This document shows, piece by piece, positions 50,724 to 59,340 of a stretch of DNA of 64,000 nt; position 1 is the first letter of the stretch, and every line of letters begins with the position of its first letter. The DNA lies in NCBI RefSeq assembly GCF_002929335.1, contig NZ_PJIL01000006.1, positions 124,001-188,000 of the forward strand, written 5' to 3'. The translations under genes were made by a program, and so were the position numbers. The stretch is from Arthrobacter sp. Y81. GTDB taxonomy: Bacteria > Actinomycetota > Actinomycetes > Actinomycetales > Micrococcaceae. Below the pieces are notes generated by a model. That model ran no database searches. It was not told where the DNA came from and was given only the letters and a program-made list of their open reading frames with translations.

Positions 50724-51596
50724 CTAGCGGGTGAGGGTGGACAGGGCTCCGGCGGCGAAGCCCTTGGCGGAGGCGTTCCACGTCCCGAGCAAGCCCTGGA
50801 GGTTTTCACCGTCGGCACGGTACGAACCGGTTTGCGCTTCCAGCGTGGCCAGCACGCCGGTGCGGAGTTCTGTGTTGAAGTTCACCTTGCCCACGTTCAT
50901 GGCGGCGGCCTTGACCAGTTCCTCAGCCGGGATGCCGGAGGCGCCGTGCAGCACCAGCGGGATGTGGGTGCGCACTGCGATGTCCTGCAGCACGTCCCAC
51001 CGCAGCTGCGGCTCCCCCTTGTACTTACCGTGCACATTGCCCACGGCCACGGCCAGGAGCTGCGCGCCGGTGCGGGCGATGAAGTACTCCACCTGGGCGG
51101 AGTCAGTCAGCCCGGCGGTGCCTTGCGCGGAAGACCCTGTGGCGTCCGCACCGAAGGCACGGTCCTCGTCACCGGCCAGGCCGCCCAGTTCCGCTTCAAT
51201 CACGACGTCGGCATGGCCTTGCGCTGCCAGCACCGCGCGCGCTTCGCGGACCAGCGCGATGTTTTCCTCGTACGGCAACGACGAGCCGTCCGCGAGGACC
51301 GAATCCGCCCCCGCCGCGACGGCGTCGGCTATCACCCGCAGGTCGGAGGCGTGGTCCAGCTGCACCGCGACGGGAACACTGGCGGCGTCCGCCAGCCCGC
51401 GGAGCGCCGTGATGAGGCGCAGCCCGTTGGGGGTGGCGGCAGTCTTGGGAGCCACCAGCAGGATGGCGCCGCGGCCGGCCTCTTCCGCCGCCTCCACCAC
51501 GGCCAGGGCGGTGGTGAAGTCGTAACAGGTGAAGGCCGGGACGGCTGCACCCTGCTGGAGGGCGGAAACTACCAGGTGGTCGAGTCGGGCACGCAT
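50724..51596 (-). CDS. class II ketose-bisphosphate aldolase family protein
   Basis: A 290-residue class II aldolase (GatY/KbaY/FBA type). Zinc ligands appear in VQLDHASDL, VGNVHGKYKG and LVLHGASGIP; NFNTELR ends the active site. It would split a phosphorylated sugar or sugar acid into dihydroxyacetone phosphate or pyruvate-like and aldehyde parts. Its start shares one base with the permease stop (TGATG), tying it to the GntP-dehydrogenase-kinase operon, so the substrate is probably the phosphorylated product of that kinase rather than fructose bisphosphate. It is the last gene of the operon. Confidence 0.9.
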   Translation of the reverse strand: MRARLDHLVVSALQQGAAVPAFTCYDFTTALAVVEAAEEAGRGAILLVAPKTAATPNGLRLITALRGLADAASVPVAVQLDHASDLRVIADAVAAGADSVLADGSSLPYEENIALVREARAVLAAQGHADVVIEAELGGLAGDEDRAFGADATGSSAQGTAGLTDSAQVEYFIARTGAQLLAVAVGNVHGKYKGEPQLRWDVLQDIAVRTHIPLVLHGASGIPAEELVKAAAMNVGKVNFNTELRTGVLATLEAQTGSYRADGENLQGLLGTWNASAKGFAAGALSTLTR

Positions 51597-53014
51597 CAGG
51601 CGCTCAGGCCTCCCACCAGGATCCAGGCGACGAAGGTCAGCGCGAAGCCGGCCAGGCCCAGGATGGTGGTGAGGACGGTCCAGGTCCGGAGGCCGTCGGA
51701 CACGGACAGACCCAGGTATCGGGTCACGATCCAGAAGCCCGAGTCGTTGACGTGGCTGAGGCCGAATGCGCCGAAACCGATGGCAACCAGGATCAGCGCC
51801 GTCTGCACCGGTGAGTAGCCGCCGTCAGCCACTGAGGCGGCGAGCAGTCCCGCCGTCGTAATAATGGCCACGGTGGCGGAGCCCTGCGAAGCGCGCAGGA
51901 TGGCGGCAAGGATGAAGGCCATCAGGATGACCGGGAGGCCGGCGGACTGCAGTCCTTCGGCGAGCGCTTTGCCGATGCCGGAAACCGTCAGGACCTTGCC
52001 GAACACACCGCCGGCGCCGGTCACCAGGATCACGATCGCGGTGGGCGCGAGCGCGGAATCCATAACTTCACCTGTGTGTTGCGAGGACCAGCCGCGGCGG
52101 ATGCCAAGGAAGTAGTAGGCCAGACCCAAAGCCGTCAGCAACGCGATGAGGGGTGCGCCAACAAAAGCGGCGAGCTGGGAGGCAAAAGAGTCTTTGGGCA
52201 GGATGACAGCACCCACCGTGCCCACCATGATCATGAGGATGGGCAGAACGATCAGGGTGATGATCATGGCCGGGCTGGGGGCCGTCTTGACTGCGGTTAG
52301 CACGGACGACTTCGACGAGCCCTGGGGTGAGTCCTGTTCGACTTCCGATTTGCCGCTGCCGAAAAGGCGGAACTGCTCGGCCGTGGTGGACAGCATGCCG
52401 TATTCGCGGCGGTTCAGCTTCTTGGCCACGAAGTAGCCGAGGAAACCGACGGGGATGCAGATGAGGAGGCCAAAGATCGTGGCCCAGCCGATGTCAGCCT
52501 TGAGGATGCCAGCACCGCCAACGACGCCGGGGTGCGGCGGTACCACTACGTGAATGGCCAGCATGACGGCGCCCACGGGAAGGCCGATCTTGACCGGGTT
52601 CACGCCCGCAGCTTTGGAGAAGCCGTAGATGATGGGAATCAGGATGATGAATCCGACGTCGAAGAATACCGGAATGGCGAGCAGGAAGGCCGCCGCCGTG
52701 AGGGCGGCAATGACCCGGCGCGGGCCCAGTAGCTGGGTGAACTTTCCGGCAAGCGCCTGCGCCCCGCCGGAGATTTCGATCATCTTTCCGAGCATGGCGC
52801 CGAGGCCTACCAGGATGGCCACGGAACCGAGCGTCCCGCCCATGCCTTCTGTGACCGTTTTGATGATGTCCGAAAGGGGGATCCCGGCGACGAGCGCTAC
52901 GCCGACGCTGACCACAAGCAGCGCCAGGAATGCGGGAATCTTGAACTTGATCACTGCCACGAGCAGGAGGGCCACGCCTGCGACAGCTATGGCCAGAAGA
53001 GCTAGAGCGCTCAT
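51596..53014 (-). CDS. GntP-family sugar-acid:H+ symporter
   Basis: A 472-residue protein with 12-14 membrane segments. GTLGSVAILVGLGAMLGKMIEISGGAQALA, HVVVPPHPGVVGGAGIL and GFGAFGLSHVNDSGFW are GntP signatures. It imports gluconate-like acids; the neighbouring dehydrogenase and four-carbon acid kinase suggest a tetronate such as threonate or erythronate. The start at 53014 (MSALALLAIAV) is chosen because AAAGGAG precedes it; the frame extends up with no site. It ends on the aldolase start. Confidence 0.93.
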   Translation of the reverse strand: MSALALLAIAVAGVALLLVAVIKFKIPAFLALLVVSVGVALVAGIPLSDIIKTVTEGMGGTLGSVAILVGLGAMLGKMIEISGGAQALAGKFTQLLGPRRVIAALTAAAFLLAIPVFFDVGFIILIPIIYGFSKAAGVNPVKIGLPVGAVMLAIHVVVPPHPGVVGGAGILKADIGWATIFGLLICIPVGFLGYFVAKKLNRREYGMLSTTAEQFRLFGSGKSEVEQDSPQGSSKSSVLTAVKTAPSPAMIITLIVLPILMIMVGTVGAVILPKDSFASQLAAFVGAPLIALLTALGLAYYFLGIRRGWSSQHTGEVMDSALAPTAIVILVTGAGGVFGKVLTVSGIGKALAEGLQSAGLPVILMAFILAAILRASQGSATVAIITTAGLLAASVADGGYSPVQTALILVAIGFGAFGLSHVNDSGFWIVTRYLGLSVSDGLRTWTVLTTILGLAGFALTFVAWILVGGLSA

Positions 53015-53108
53015 TGGGATTGTCTCCTTTGACGTCGCCGGCAATGCCCGGCGAAGTGGGTCGACGACGGCGGAGGGGGGACCGCCGTCGTCGGGCTTTA
53101 GTTGGGGA

Positions 53109-54008
53109 TTAAGCGGTGCGCTTGGTGGGGGCGACAACCTTGATGACGGCGGAGTCGTCTGCTGCGGCGAGGCCCTGGGCCTGGCCCAGGAGGTACAGCT
53201 GCTCGGCTGCTGCCGCGACGGGGGCGGCGAGGCCGGCGGCGCGGGTGGCTTTGCCCACGATACCCATGTCCTTCACGAAGATGTCCAGGCGGCTGAGCAC
53301 TTCGGCGCCTTCCTCCGTGTAGGCCTCGAGGATGCGCGGGCCGCGGTTGGAGAGCATGAAGGACCCGGCGGCACCGGCTTCGAGGGCTTTGAGGGTCTTT
53401 TCCTGGTCCAGGCCGAGTGCGTCGGCCAGGGCCAGGGCCTCGGCTGCGGCAGCGATGTGGACGCCGCAGAGGAGCTGGTTGACGGTCTTGAGGGCCTGGC
53501 CGTCGCCGGGCTTGTCGCCCACGACGGTGAGCGTGGAGGCCAGCAGTTCGAGGGCCGGGCGGGCCTTTTCCTGGGCCTCGGGCGAGGCGCCCACCACGAT
53601 CAGCAGGTCGCCTTCACCGGCGCGCTTGGGGCCGCCGGAAAGGGGCGCGTCCACCAGTTCGACGCCGTATTCGGCCAGGCGGTCCACGGTGGCCGGGATG
53701 GCGTCGGTGCCCACGGTGCTGCCGAGGATCACCACGGCGCCCGGCTTGAGCACGGAGGCCACGCCGTTCGCGCCGAAGAGGACATCGTTGAGCTGCTCGC
53801 CGTTGCGCACAGCCAGGAGCAGGGCGTCGGCCCCTTCCGAGGCTTCGCGGGCGGAATCGAAGGTGCGGATGCCGGCTTCCTCGGCGAGCTTCAGGCGCGG
53901 CTCGGCGATGTCGAAGCCGTGGACGGTGAGCTGGCTGGCCAGGCGCGTGGCCATGGGCAGGCCCATGGCGCCAAGGCCGAGAACGGTGATGGTGTAGCTG
54001 CTGGTCAT
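53109..54008 (-). CDS. 3-hydroxyisobutyrate-type NAD-dependent dehydrogenase (threonate dehydrogenase-like)
   Basis: A 299-residue beta-hydroxyacid dehydrogenase. NAD motif VLGLGAMGLPMA is at the N-terminus, DAPLSGGPKRAGEGDL is the substrate-binding segment, and the catalytic Lys (about 174) is in GQALKTVNQLL. Beside a DUF1537 kinase it best fits LtnD, which oxidises threonate at C2 to 2-oxo-tetronate. The ATG at 54008 follows GGAGAACACC; an ATG 12 nt upstream has no ribosome site. It is second in the operon after the kinase. Confidence 0.9.
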   Translation of the reverse strand: MTSSYTITVLGLGAMGLPMATRLASQLTVHGFDIAEPRLKLAEEAGIRTFDSAREASEGADALLLAVRNGEQLNDVLFGANGVASVLKPGAVVILGSTVGTDAIPATVDRLAEYGVELVDAPLSGGPKRAGEGDLLIVVGASPEAQEKARPALELLASTLTVVGDKPGDGQALKTVNQLLCGVHIAAAAEALALADALGLDQEKTLKALEAGAAGSFMLSNRGPRILEAYTEEGAEVLSRLDIFVKDMGIVGKATRAAGLAAPVAAAAEQLYLLGQAQGLAAADDSAVIKVVAPTKRTA

Positions 54009-54044
54009 GGTGTTCTCCATTGAATCTTGCGGTGGTGGGGAGGC

Positions 54045-55544
54045 TTAGAAGGTGTTGCTGAGCTTGCGCGTGACGTCGGCGAGGGACTGGTCGTCGCCCA
54101 CGTTGCCGGCGAAGACGATGTACGGGATGCCCTTGGCGGGGCCGTCCACCGGCTCCCACAGGCTCACGATGCCCGGCAGCATGGGGCCGCGGACAATGGC
54201 GTGCCGGATTTCCAGGCCGTGCGCGGCGACGTCCGAGGACGTAATGCCGCCCTTGGCAATCACGAAGCGCGGCGGGAAGGTCTTGAGCGTGCGGTTCACG
54301 ACGGCGACGACGGCGGCGGACACCGTGCGGGCGATCCGCAGGCTTTCGGCGGCGTCGTCGGTCCTGATGAGCAGGCGGCTGGTGTGCACGATGACGTCGC
54401 CGCTGCGCAGCGCCCCGACCACCGTGTCCACGGTTTCGTCGAGGTAGCTGGCGGCGCTGCCTGTTTCGGTTTCGGCGGCGACAAGCTTCTCGACGTCGAT
54501 CTCGACGATGCGCGCTGCGCTGTGCTGTTCAGTGAGGGCCTTGAGCTGGCGGGTGGTCACGCCGACGTGCGAGCCGACCACGATGAGTCCGCCGGCCTCC
54601 GAGGGGGTGTTGCCGGCGTAGGCTTCTTCGCCGCTGAGTTCGGTGCGGATTTCCTGGCCGATCCGCGCACGGACAAACGGCGGGCCCACACGGTAGAGCA
54701 GCTTCTTGCCGCGGCGTTCGGCTTCCTCGAGGCCCAGTGAAAGGGCACGGAGGTCGTTTTCGGAGACGATGTCCGCCACGATCGGGGTGGAGTCAGCGGC
54801 GGAGTCGATGGCGTCGGCGATGGCCTTGGCGGAGATCTGCGGATCGCCGTCCGGTCCTGCAGCGCGGATGGTGTTGAGGTCCAGGACGATCACGGAGTCC
54901 GCGGCGAAACGGCCCTTGGACTTCTCCTCGACATACTTCGCCATCTCGGAGTTGACGAAGCCGAAAGAGGCGTCCTTGGCGAATTCGGTCTCGGCCACGG
55001 GTGTCAGCTTGCCGGCGTCGGCCCCGGTGCCGCGCATGTAGTGCACGCCACCGATGGTCACGCGGCCGGCGTCGGGGAACGCCGGAATGATGACGACGCC
55101 GTCTGTCTTCTCGCCGCTGACAGCGGCCACGGTGGCGGCGATGACATCCGGTTCCAGCGGGTAGTGGCCGCGGAGGGTGGAGTCGCTGCGGCTGACAAAC
55201 CCCAGCCGGAGCCGTTCTCCCTCGGTGGCGCCCGCGGCGGCCAGGGCGTTACGGACGATTTCCTCGTTCCGCGCTGCGGCCTCGGCCGGGTCCAGGCTGC
55301 GCGTGTTGGTGAGGACATAGACGGCGGGCTTGCTCTGCGCAAAGGCCCAGGTGAAGTCGGCAACGTCCCAGCGGGTGAGGACCGGCAGGTCCGCAACGGA
55401 CTGCGTGCCGGTGGGGTCGTCGTCGAGCACTACGAGTACTCGGGGCGAGGCTGCCGATGACGCCGCTACAGCGTTGGCAACCAGCTCAGCGGGAATCTGG
55501 ATCTCTGCCGGGAAGGCGGCCAGTACATCTGCTTCAAGGGGCAC
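54045..55544 (-). CDS. DUF1537 four-carbon acid sugar kinase
   Basis: A 499-residue kinase of the DUF1537 (OtnK/DtnK) family. VLVVLDDDPTGTQSVADLPVLTRW is the diagnostic N-terminal motif for the acid-sugar site, and the C-terminal half holds the ATP site (FVIAKGGITSSDVAAHGL, GIPYIVFAGNVGD). Characterised members phosphorylate 3-oxo-tetronates or threonate at O4. It is first in the operon, transcribed away from the GntR regulator. GTG at 55544 is the start, with CGGAG 7 nt before it. Confidence 0.92.
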   Translation of the reverse strand: MPLEADVLAAFPAEIQIPAELVANAVAASSAASPRVLVVLDDDPTGTQSVADLPVLTRWDVADFTWAFAQSKPAVYVLTNTRSLDPAEAAARNEEIVRNALAAAGATEGERLRLGFVSRSDSTLRGHYPLEPDVIAATVAAVSGEKTDGVVIIPAFPDAGRVTIGGVHYMRGTGADAGKLTPVAETEFAKDASFGFVNSEMAKYVEEKSKGRFAADSVIVLDLNTIRAAGPDGDPQISAKAIADAIDSAADSTPIVADIVSENDLRALSLGLEEAERRGKKLLYRVGPPFVRARIGQEIRTELSGEEAYAGNTPSEAGGLIVVGSHVGVTTRQLKALTEQHSAARIVEIDVEKLVAAETETGSAASYLDETVDTVVGALRSGDVIVHTSRLLIRTDDAAESLRIARTVSAAVVAVVNRTLKTFPPRFVIAKGGITSSDVAAHGLEIRHAIVRGPMLPGIVSLWEPVDGPAKGIPYIVFAGNVGDDQSLADVTRKLSNTF

Positions 55545-55592
55545 TTTGCACTCCGTTGTGTATGAAATCTCTGTTGCGGGTAGGTACTTGTA

Positions 55593-55607
55593 AGATGTCT
55601 GACATCT
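55593..55607. promoter_or_regulatory. GntR/FadR operator palindrome
   Basis: AGATGTC-T-GACATCT is a perfect 15-bp palindrome between the divergent kinase and regulator genes; pairing extends outward to TTGT/ACAA with one mismatch. TTGTCGGACAA at 55657-55667 is a shorter second palindrome nearer the regulator start. Both fit binding by the FadR-type regulator encoded next to them. Confidence 0.75.
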
Positions 55608-55696
55608 AACAATCGAATGCTAGTGTGGCACAAGGCACAGGGACGCGCAAGTAGACTTGTCGGACAAATCGTCGCTCATCGCGGAACGGGGGAAAG

Positions 55697-56401
55697 TTGG
55701 CACGGAAATCACTGGTCGGCGTGGTGGCCGATGAACTCCTGGACCGGATCATTGCCGGCGAGTTCCCGCCCGGGGCCAGCGTCCCCGGCGAGCTGGAACT
55801 GAGCGCGAAACATGAAGTCAGCCGCATGACCGTGCGTGAGGCGATGAAGACGCTGGAGGCGCAGCGCATCCTGAGCGTGGAGCGGGGACGGGGCACCTTC
55901 GTCAATCCGCTCAACCGCTGGGCCTCGCTGGAGGCAGTCCTCCGTGCGGCTTCAGAGGGCAAGAATGATGCGTCCGCGGCCATCCAGCTCATTGAGCTGC
56001 GCCGGATGCTGGAAACCGGGGCCTGCGAACTGGCAGCCGGACGCATCAGCGACGCCGAGATTAAGACACTCCACGGCTACGTGGCGGCCATGCGCAAGGC
56101 TCACCAGTCCGATGACCTGCCCGCGTTCGTGGAAGCTGACCTCGCCTTCCACGACGTGATCCTGCGTGCCTCGGAGAACGTTTTTGTGGCCGTCCTGTTC
56201 GAGCCGCTGCACCGCGTACTCGAGAAGCGCCGGACACAGACCTCCAAGGTCCGGGACATCCAGGAGCACGCCATCGGCCACCACCAGGCGATTGCCGAGG
56301 CTCTGGAATCACGGGACCCCGCGCGCTCCCGCGGTGCCATGGACGCCCACATGCAGCAGACCCTGGATGACCTGAAGACGTACGTGCTCGAGGCGAAGAG
56401 C

Positions 56402-56407
<6 letters not shown>
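55697..56407 (+). CDS. GntR-family (FadR/FCD) regulator of the sugar-acid operon
   Basis: A 236-residue regulator. The winged helix (GEFPPGASVPGELELSAKHEVSRMTVREAMKTLEAQRILSVERGRGTFV) is followed by an all-helical FCD effector domain whose metal-binding residues are spread through FVEADLAFHDVIL, ...EHAIGHHQAI and the last helix. It is divergent from the kinase and presumably represses the operon until a sugar acid binds. The start is TTG at 55697 with GGGGGAAAG close before it. Confidence 0.92.
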
Positions 56408-56790
<383 letters not shown>

Positions 56791-56871
56791 TCACCATCAG
56801 GCTTCGCTGGGCAGGGTGAATTGCGCCCTTCGGCCCTGTTTTCCGCGGAAACACGGGGTCACGATGGGAGG

Positions 56872-57741
56872 GTGAGCACGTTCAGCATTCCCGGACCTGC
56901 ACGGACACCCTCCGCGGCGCTCACTCCCGCGCCCCATCCGTGGAACCGCTTCGTGGCGCTGGGGGACTCCTTCACCGAGGGCTACGGCGATCCGGAGCCG
57001 CGGAGCCCCGGCGGCGTAAGGGGCTGGGCCGACCGGGTCGCGGAAGAGCTGAGCCTGGGCCACCGGGACTTTGCCTACGCCAACCTGGCGGTCAGGGGCC
57101 TCCTGCTCCAGCAGATCGTTGATGACCAGGTGGGTCCGGCACTTGAACTCAAGCCGGACCTGGTCACGCTCTCCGCGGGTGGCAACGACATCGTGTTCCG
57201 GGGAAGCGATCCGGACAAGCTGGCCGAGAGACTGGACCCGGTCATAGGACTGCTCAGCGCCACCGGCGCAACGGTGGTGCTCTTCACCGGACCGGACTGG
57301 GGCAACACCCCGGTTTTCAACCGCATCCGCGGCAGGGTGGCCATCTTCAACGAAAACCTCCGCACCATCGCAGCCAGGCACGACGGCGTGGTGGCCGACC
57401 TCTGGAGCCTGCGCCAGCTGACCGGTTCGCAAATGTGGGATCCGGACCGCCTGCACTTCTCGCCCCTGGGCCATCACACCATCGCAGCCATGGTTCTCGA
57501 GACGCTGAACGTGCCCCACACCCTGGAGCCCCTGCAGCCCAAGGTCCTGCCAACCAGCAGCTGGAGGCAGGCCAGAAGCAATGATCTGGTCTGGGCCAGG
57601 GATTACCTGTTCCCGTGGGTGCTGCGCCGGGTACGGCAGCGCCCCACGGGCCCGGGCCTGAAGGCAAAGCGCCCGGAGCCGGGCCCTGTGCTCGGGCCCG
57701 GGATGCCGCACGGCCCGCTTCCCGCCGGCCCCGACCGCTGA
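56872..57741 (+). CDS. SGNH/GDSL hydrolase
   Basis: A protein of about 289 residues. FVALGDSFTEGYGDPEP is block I with the catalytic Ser, AYANLAVRGLLLQQIVDDQ includes block II Gly/Asn, LSAGGNDIVF is block III with Asn, and DRLHFSPLGHHTIAAM carries the Asp-His pair. It is a lipase/esterase-type enzyme with no signal peptide. The C-terminal 50 residues are basic and Pro-rich. Its start is uncertain: GTG at 56872 (VSTFSIPG) fits the family length, but the GGGAGG directly abuts it; the frame is open from 56779. Confidence 0.85.
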   Translation: MSTFSIPGPARTPSAALTPAPHPWNRFVALGDSFTEGYGDPEPRSPGGVRGWADRVAEELSLGHRDFAYANLAVRGLLLQQIVDDQVGPALELKPDLVTLSAGGNDIVFRGSDPDKLAERLDPVIGLLSATGATVVLFTGPDWGNTPVFNRIRGRVAIFNENLRTIAARHDGVVADLWSLRQLTGSQMWDPDRLHFSPLGHHTIAAMVLETLNVPHTLEPLQPKVLPTSSWRQARSNDLVWARDYLFPWVLRRVRQRPTGPGLKAKRPEPGPVLGPGMPHGPLPAGPDR

Positions 57742-57760
57742 GCACTGACTGCCAGGTTCC

Positions 57761-57806
57761 TCGCCGCGATCGTGTCCTGCGGCCGCAGCTGCAACGATCG
57801 CGGCGA
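57761..57806 (+). terminator. 13-bp hairpin after the SGNH hydrolase gene
   Basis: TCGCCGCGATCGT (57761-57773) and ACGATCGCGGCGA (57794-57806) are exact inverses; the 20-nt loop itself contains TGCGGCCGCA. There is no T-run. Confidence 0.7.
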
Positions 57807-57904
57807 CCGCCGCGGCGAAAACCCTAGTCGTTCCGACCTCCGTCCGCTAATCTGCAGGGACGGCCCGCAGTTCCGGGTGCCAATGGAGATTATGAGGAGC
57901 GAAG

Positions 57905-58114
57905 TTGTCGAATCACACCTACAGCATTTCTGAAATTGTCGGAACTTCAAATGAGGGCGTGGACGCCGCCGTCCGCAACGGGATCGCCGAGGCCGCGAAG
58001 ACCCTCCGCAACCTGGACTGGTTCGAGGTCAAGGAAATCCGCGGCCACCTGGCAGACGGCAAGGTGGCCGACTGGCAGGTAACCATCAAACTGGGCTTCC
58101 GCCTGGAGCGCTAG
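57905..58114 (+). CDS. dodecin, flavin-binding protein
   Basis: A 69-residue dodecin. YSISEIVGTSNEGVDAAVRNGIAEAAKTLRNLDWFEVKEIRGHLADGKVADWQVTIKLGFRLE shows the beta-alpha-beta-beta pattern, with the stacking Trp (NLDWFEV) and the Gln of WQVTIK that contact the isoalloxazine ring. Twelve copies form a hollow shell that stores or buffers riboflavin/FMN. TTG at 57905 is the start, 6-7 nt after GAGGAG. It appears monocistronic. Confidence 0.93.
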   Translation: MSNHTYSISEIVGTSNEGVDAAVRNGIAEAAKTLRNLDWFEVKEIRGHLADGKVADWQVTIKLGFRLER

Positions 58115-58124
58115 CGGCGCAGCC

Positions 58125-58322
58125 TCAGCGCGAGGTTGCGCCCGCCGTGTTGCGGCGCCAGACGGTGGGCGATCCGTTGTAGGACGGGAAAATGTGTCCT
58201 TCAAAAAAGGTCTGTCCGTCATGCGGTGCGTCGTCAGGAGCCCACAGCCCGGATACCGGGCAGTGGGTGCCTGTGGCGCCGGAGGTGGCCACTCGCTCTC
58301 GGAGCAGTGCGATGCGCTTCAT
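58125..58322 (-). CDS. small protein of unknown function with CPVSGLW motif
   Basis: A 65-residue soluble protein. A basic N-terminal helix (MKRIALLRERVATSGAT) is followed by GTHCPVSGLWAPDDAPHDGQTFFEGHIFPSYNGSPTVWRR, which has the Cys/Pro/Gly/Trp density of a small beta-rich or zinc-ribbon-like domain, though with only one Cys. Codon choice is coding-like and AAGGATGGG lies before the ATG. The pattern looks conserved rather than random, but I do not recognise a family. It is convergent with dodecin. Confidence 0.65.
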   Translation of the reverse strand: MKRIALLRERVATSGATGTHCPVSGLWAPDDAPHDGQTFFEGHIFPSYNGSPTVWRRNTAGATSR

Positions 58323-58492
58323 CGTTGAATCCCATCCTTGGTAGTGAAAAGGTCTACCCCAAGGCTAGGAAACCAGCCGCACTCCCCCAATGGGCGTTCG
58401 TCCAGAATCACCCTGGTTGATGGGGCGGCTGCACAGTCACCGTGGCCGCGGGGCCACCCCTTCGGAGCACGCAGGATGGCGGCGCACGCAGG

Positions 58493-59242
58493 CTAGCGCC
58501 GGTCAAACACCAGGCCGCCGGGGACTTGGAACGTGGGCATGATTTCCATCATTCCAAGGTTCACGTGGGCCGGCGCTTCGATGGCGTAGTCGAGGGCGTT
58601 GACGATGTCATCGGTGGTCAGCGATTCGAAGCCCTCGTAGTATGTCTGCCACGCTTCCTCCATGGCCTCGGGCGTGCCGCCCATGTTGCGGCCGAAGATC
58701 TCCGTTTCCACCCGGCCGGGGCAGATCTCGGTCACGCGGATCCGCTTGCCCACCGTGTCGTTCCGGAGCTGGCGGGAAATCTGGTGCACCGCTGCCTTGG
58801 TGGCGTGGTAAACGGTGTGCCCGTAGAAGTTGTAGACGCCGGCAATGGAGCTGATGTTGACCACGTGGCCGAGGTCGCGCTCCACCATGCCGGGCAGGAT
58901 CAGCCGGGTCAGGTGAAGAAGCCCGCGGAGGTTGACGTCCACCAGTTCGTCGACGTCGTCCTCGGAGGAATCCAGGATGTTGCCGGGACGGGAGACGCCG
59001 GCGCAGTTCACCAGCACGTCCACTTTGAGGCCGTCAATCGCCGCGGCGAGGGCCTTGGTGTCGGTGAGGTCGACGACGTGCGGGACGGCGCCGGTGCGGT
59101 CCGCCAGTTCCTCGAGCCGCTCCTGGTTGCGGGCGACGGCGTGGACAGTCAGGCCACGCTTGGCAAGCCGTTCACTGATGGCGGCTCCCATGCCGGTGGA
59201 TGCGCCGGTGACGAGGGCTGTGGTGTAGTCGGAAAAAGGCAT
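58493..59242 (-). CDS. short-chain dehydrogenase/reductase (YdfG-like)
   Basis: A 249-residue classical SDR. The cofactor motif TGASTGMGAAISERL is followed by VARNQERLEEL (Arg suggests NADPH), NCAGVS, the catalytic Ser in NISSIAGVYNFYG, and YHATKAA. Relatives include YdfG-type 3-hydroxy acid and serine dehydrogenases. It lies 98 nt after the MFS gene on the same strand and may be the last member of the pxp unit. The ATG follows TGGAGACCTG. The substrate is unknown. Confidence 0.9.
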   Translation of the reverse strand: MPFSDYTTALVTGASTGMGAAISERLAKRGLTVHAVARNQERLEELADRTGAVPHVVDLTDTKALAAAIDGLKVDVLVNCAGVSRPGNILDSSEDDVDELVDVNLRGLLHLTRLILPGMVERDLGHVVNISSIAGVYNFYGHTVYHATKAAVHQISRQLRNDTVGKRIRVTEICPGRVETEIFGRNMGGTPEAMEEAWQTYYEGFESLTTDDIVNALDYAIEAPAHVNLGMMEIMPTFQVPGGLVFDRR

Positions 59243-59340
59243 CAGGTCTCCAGTGAAGGGTTGGGCGGCCGGGCCCCGGAACGGGACCCGGCCAACGTGC
59301 TGTGGATTTGCCGGCGGAGTGGATCAGGTACGGCTGCGGG

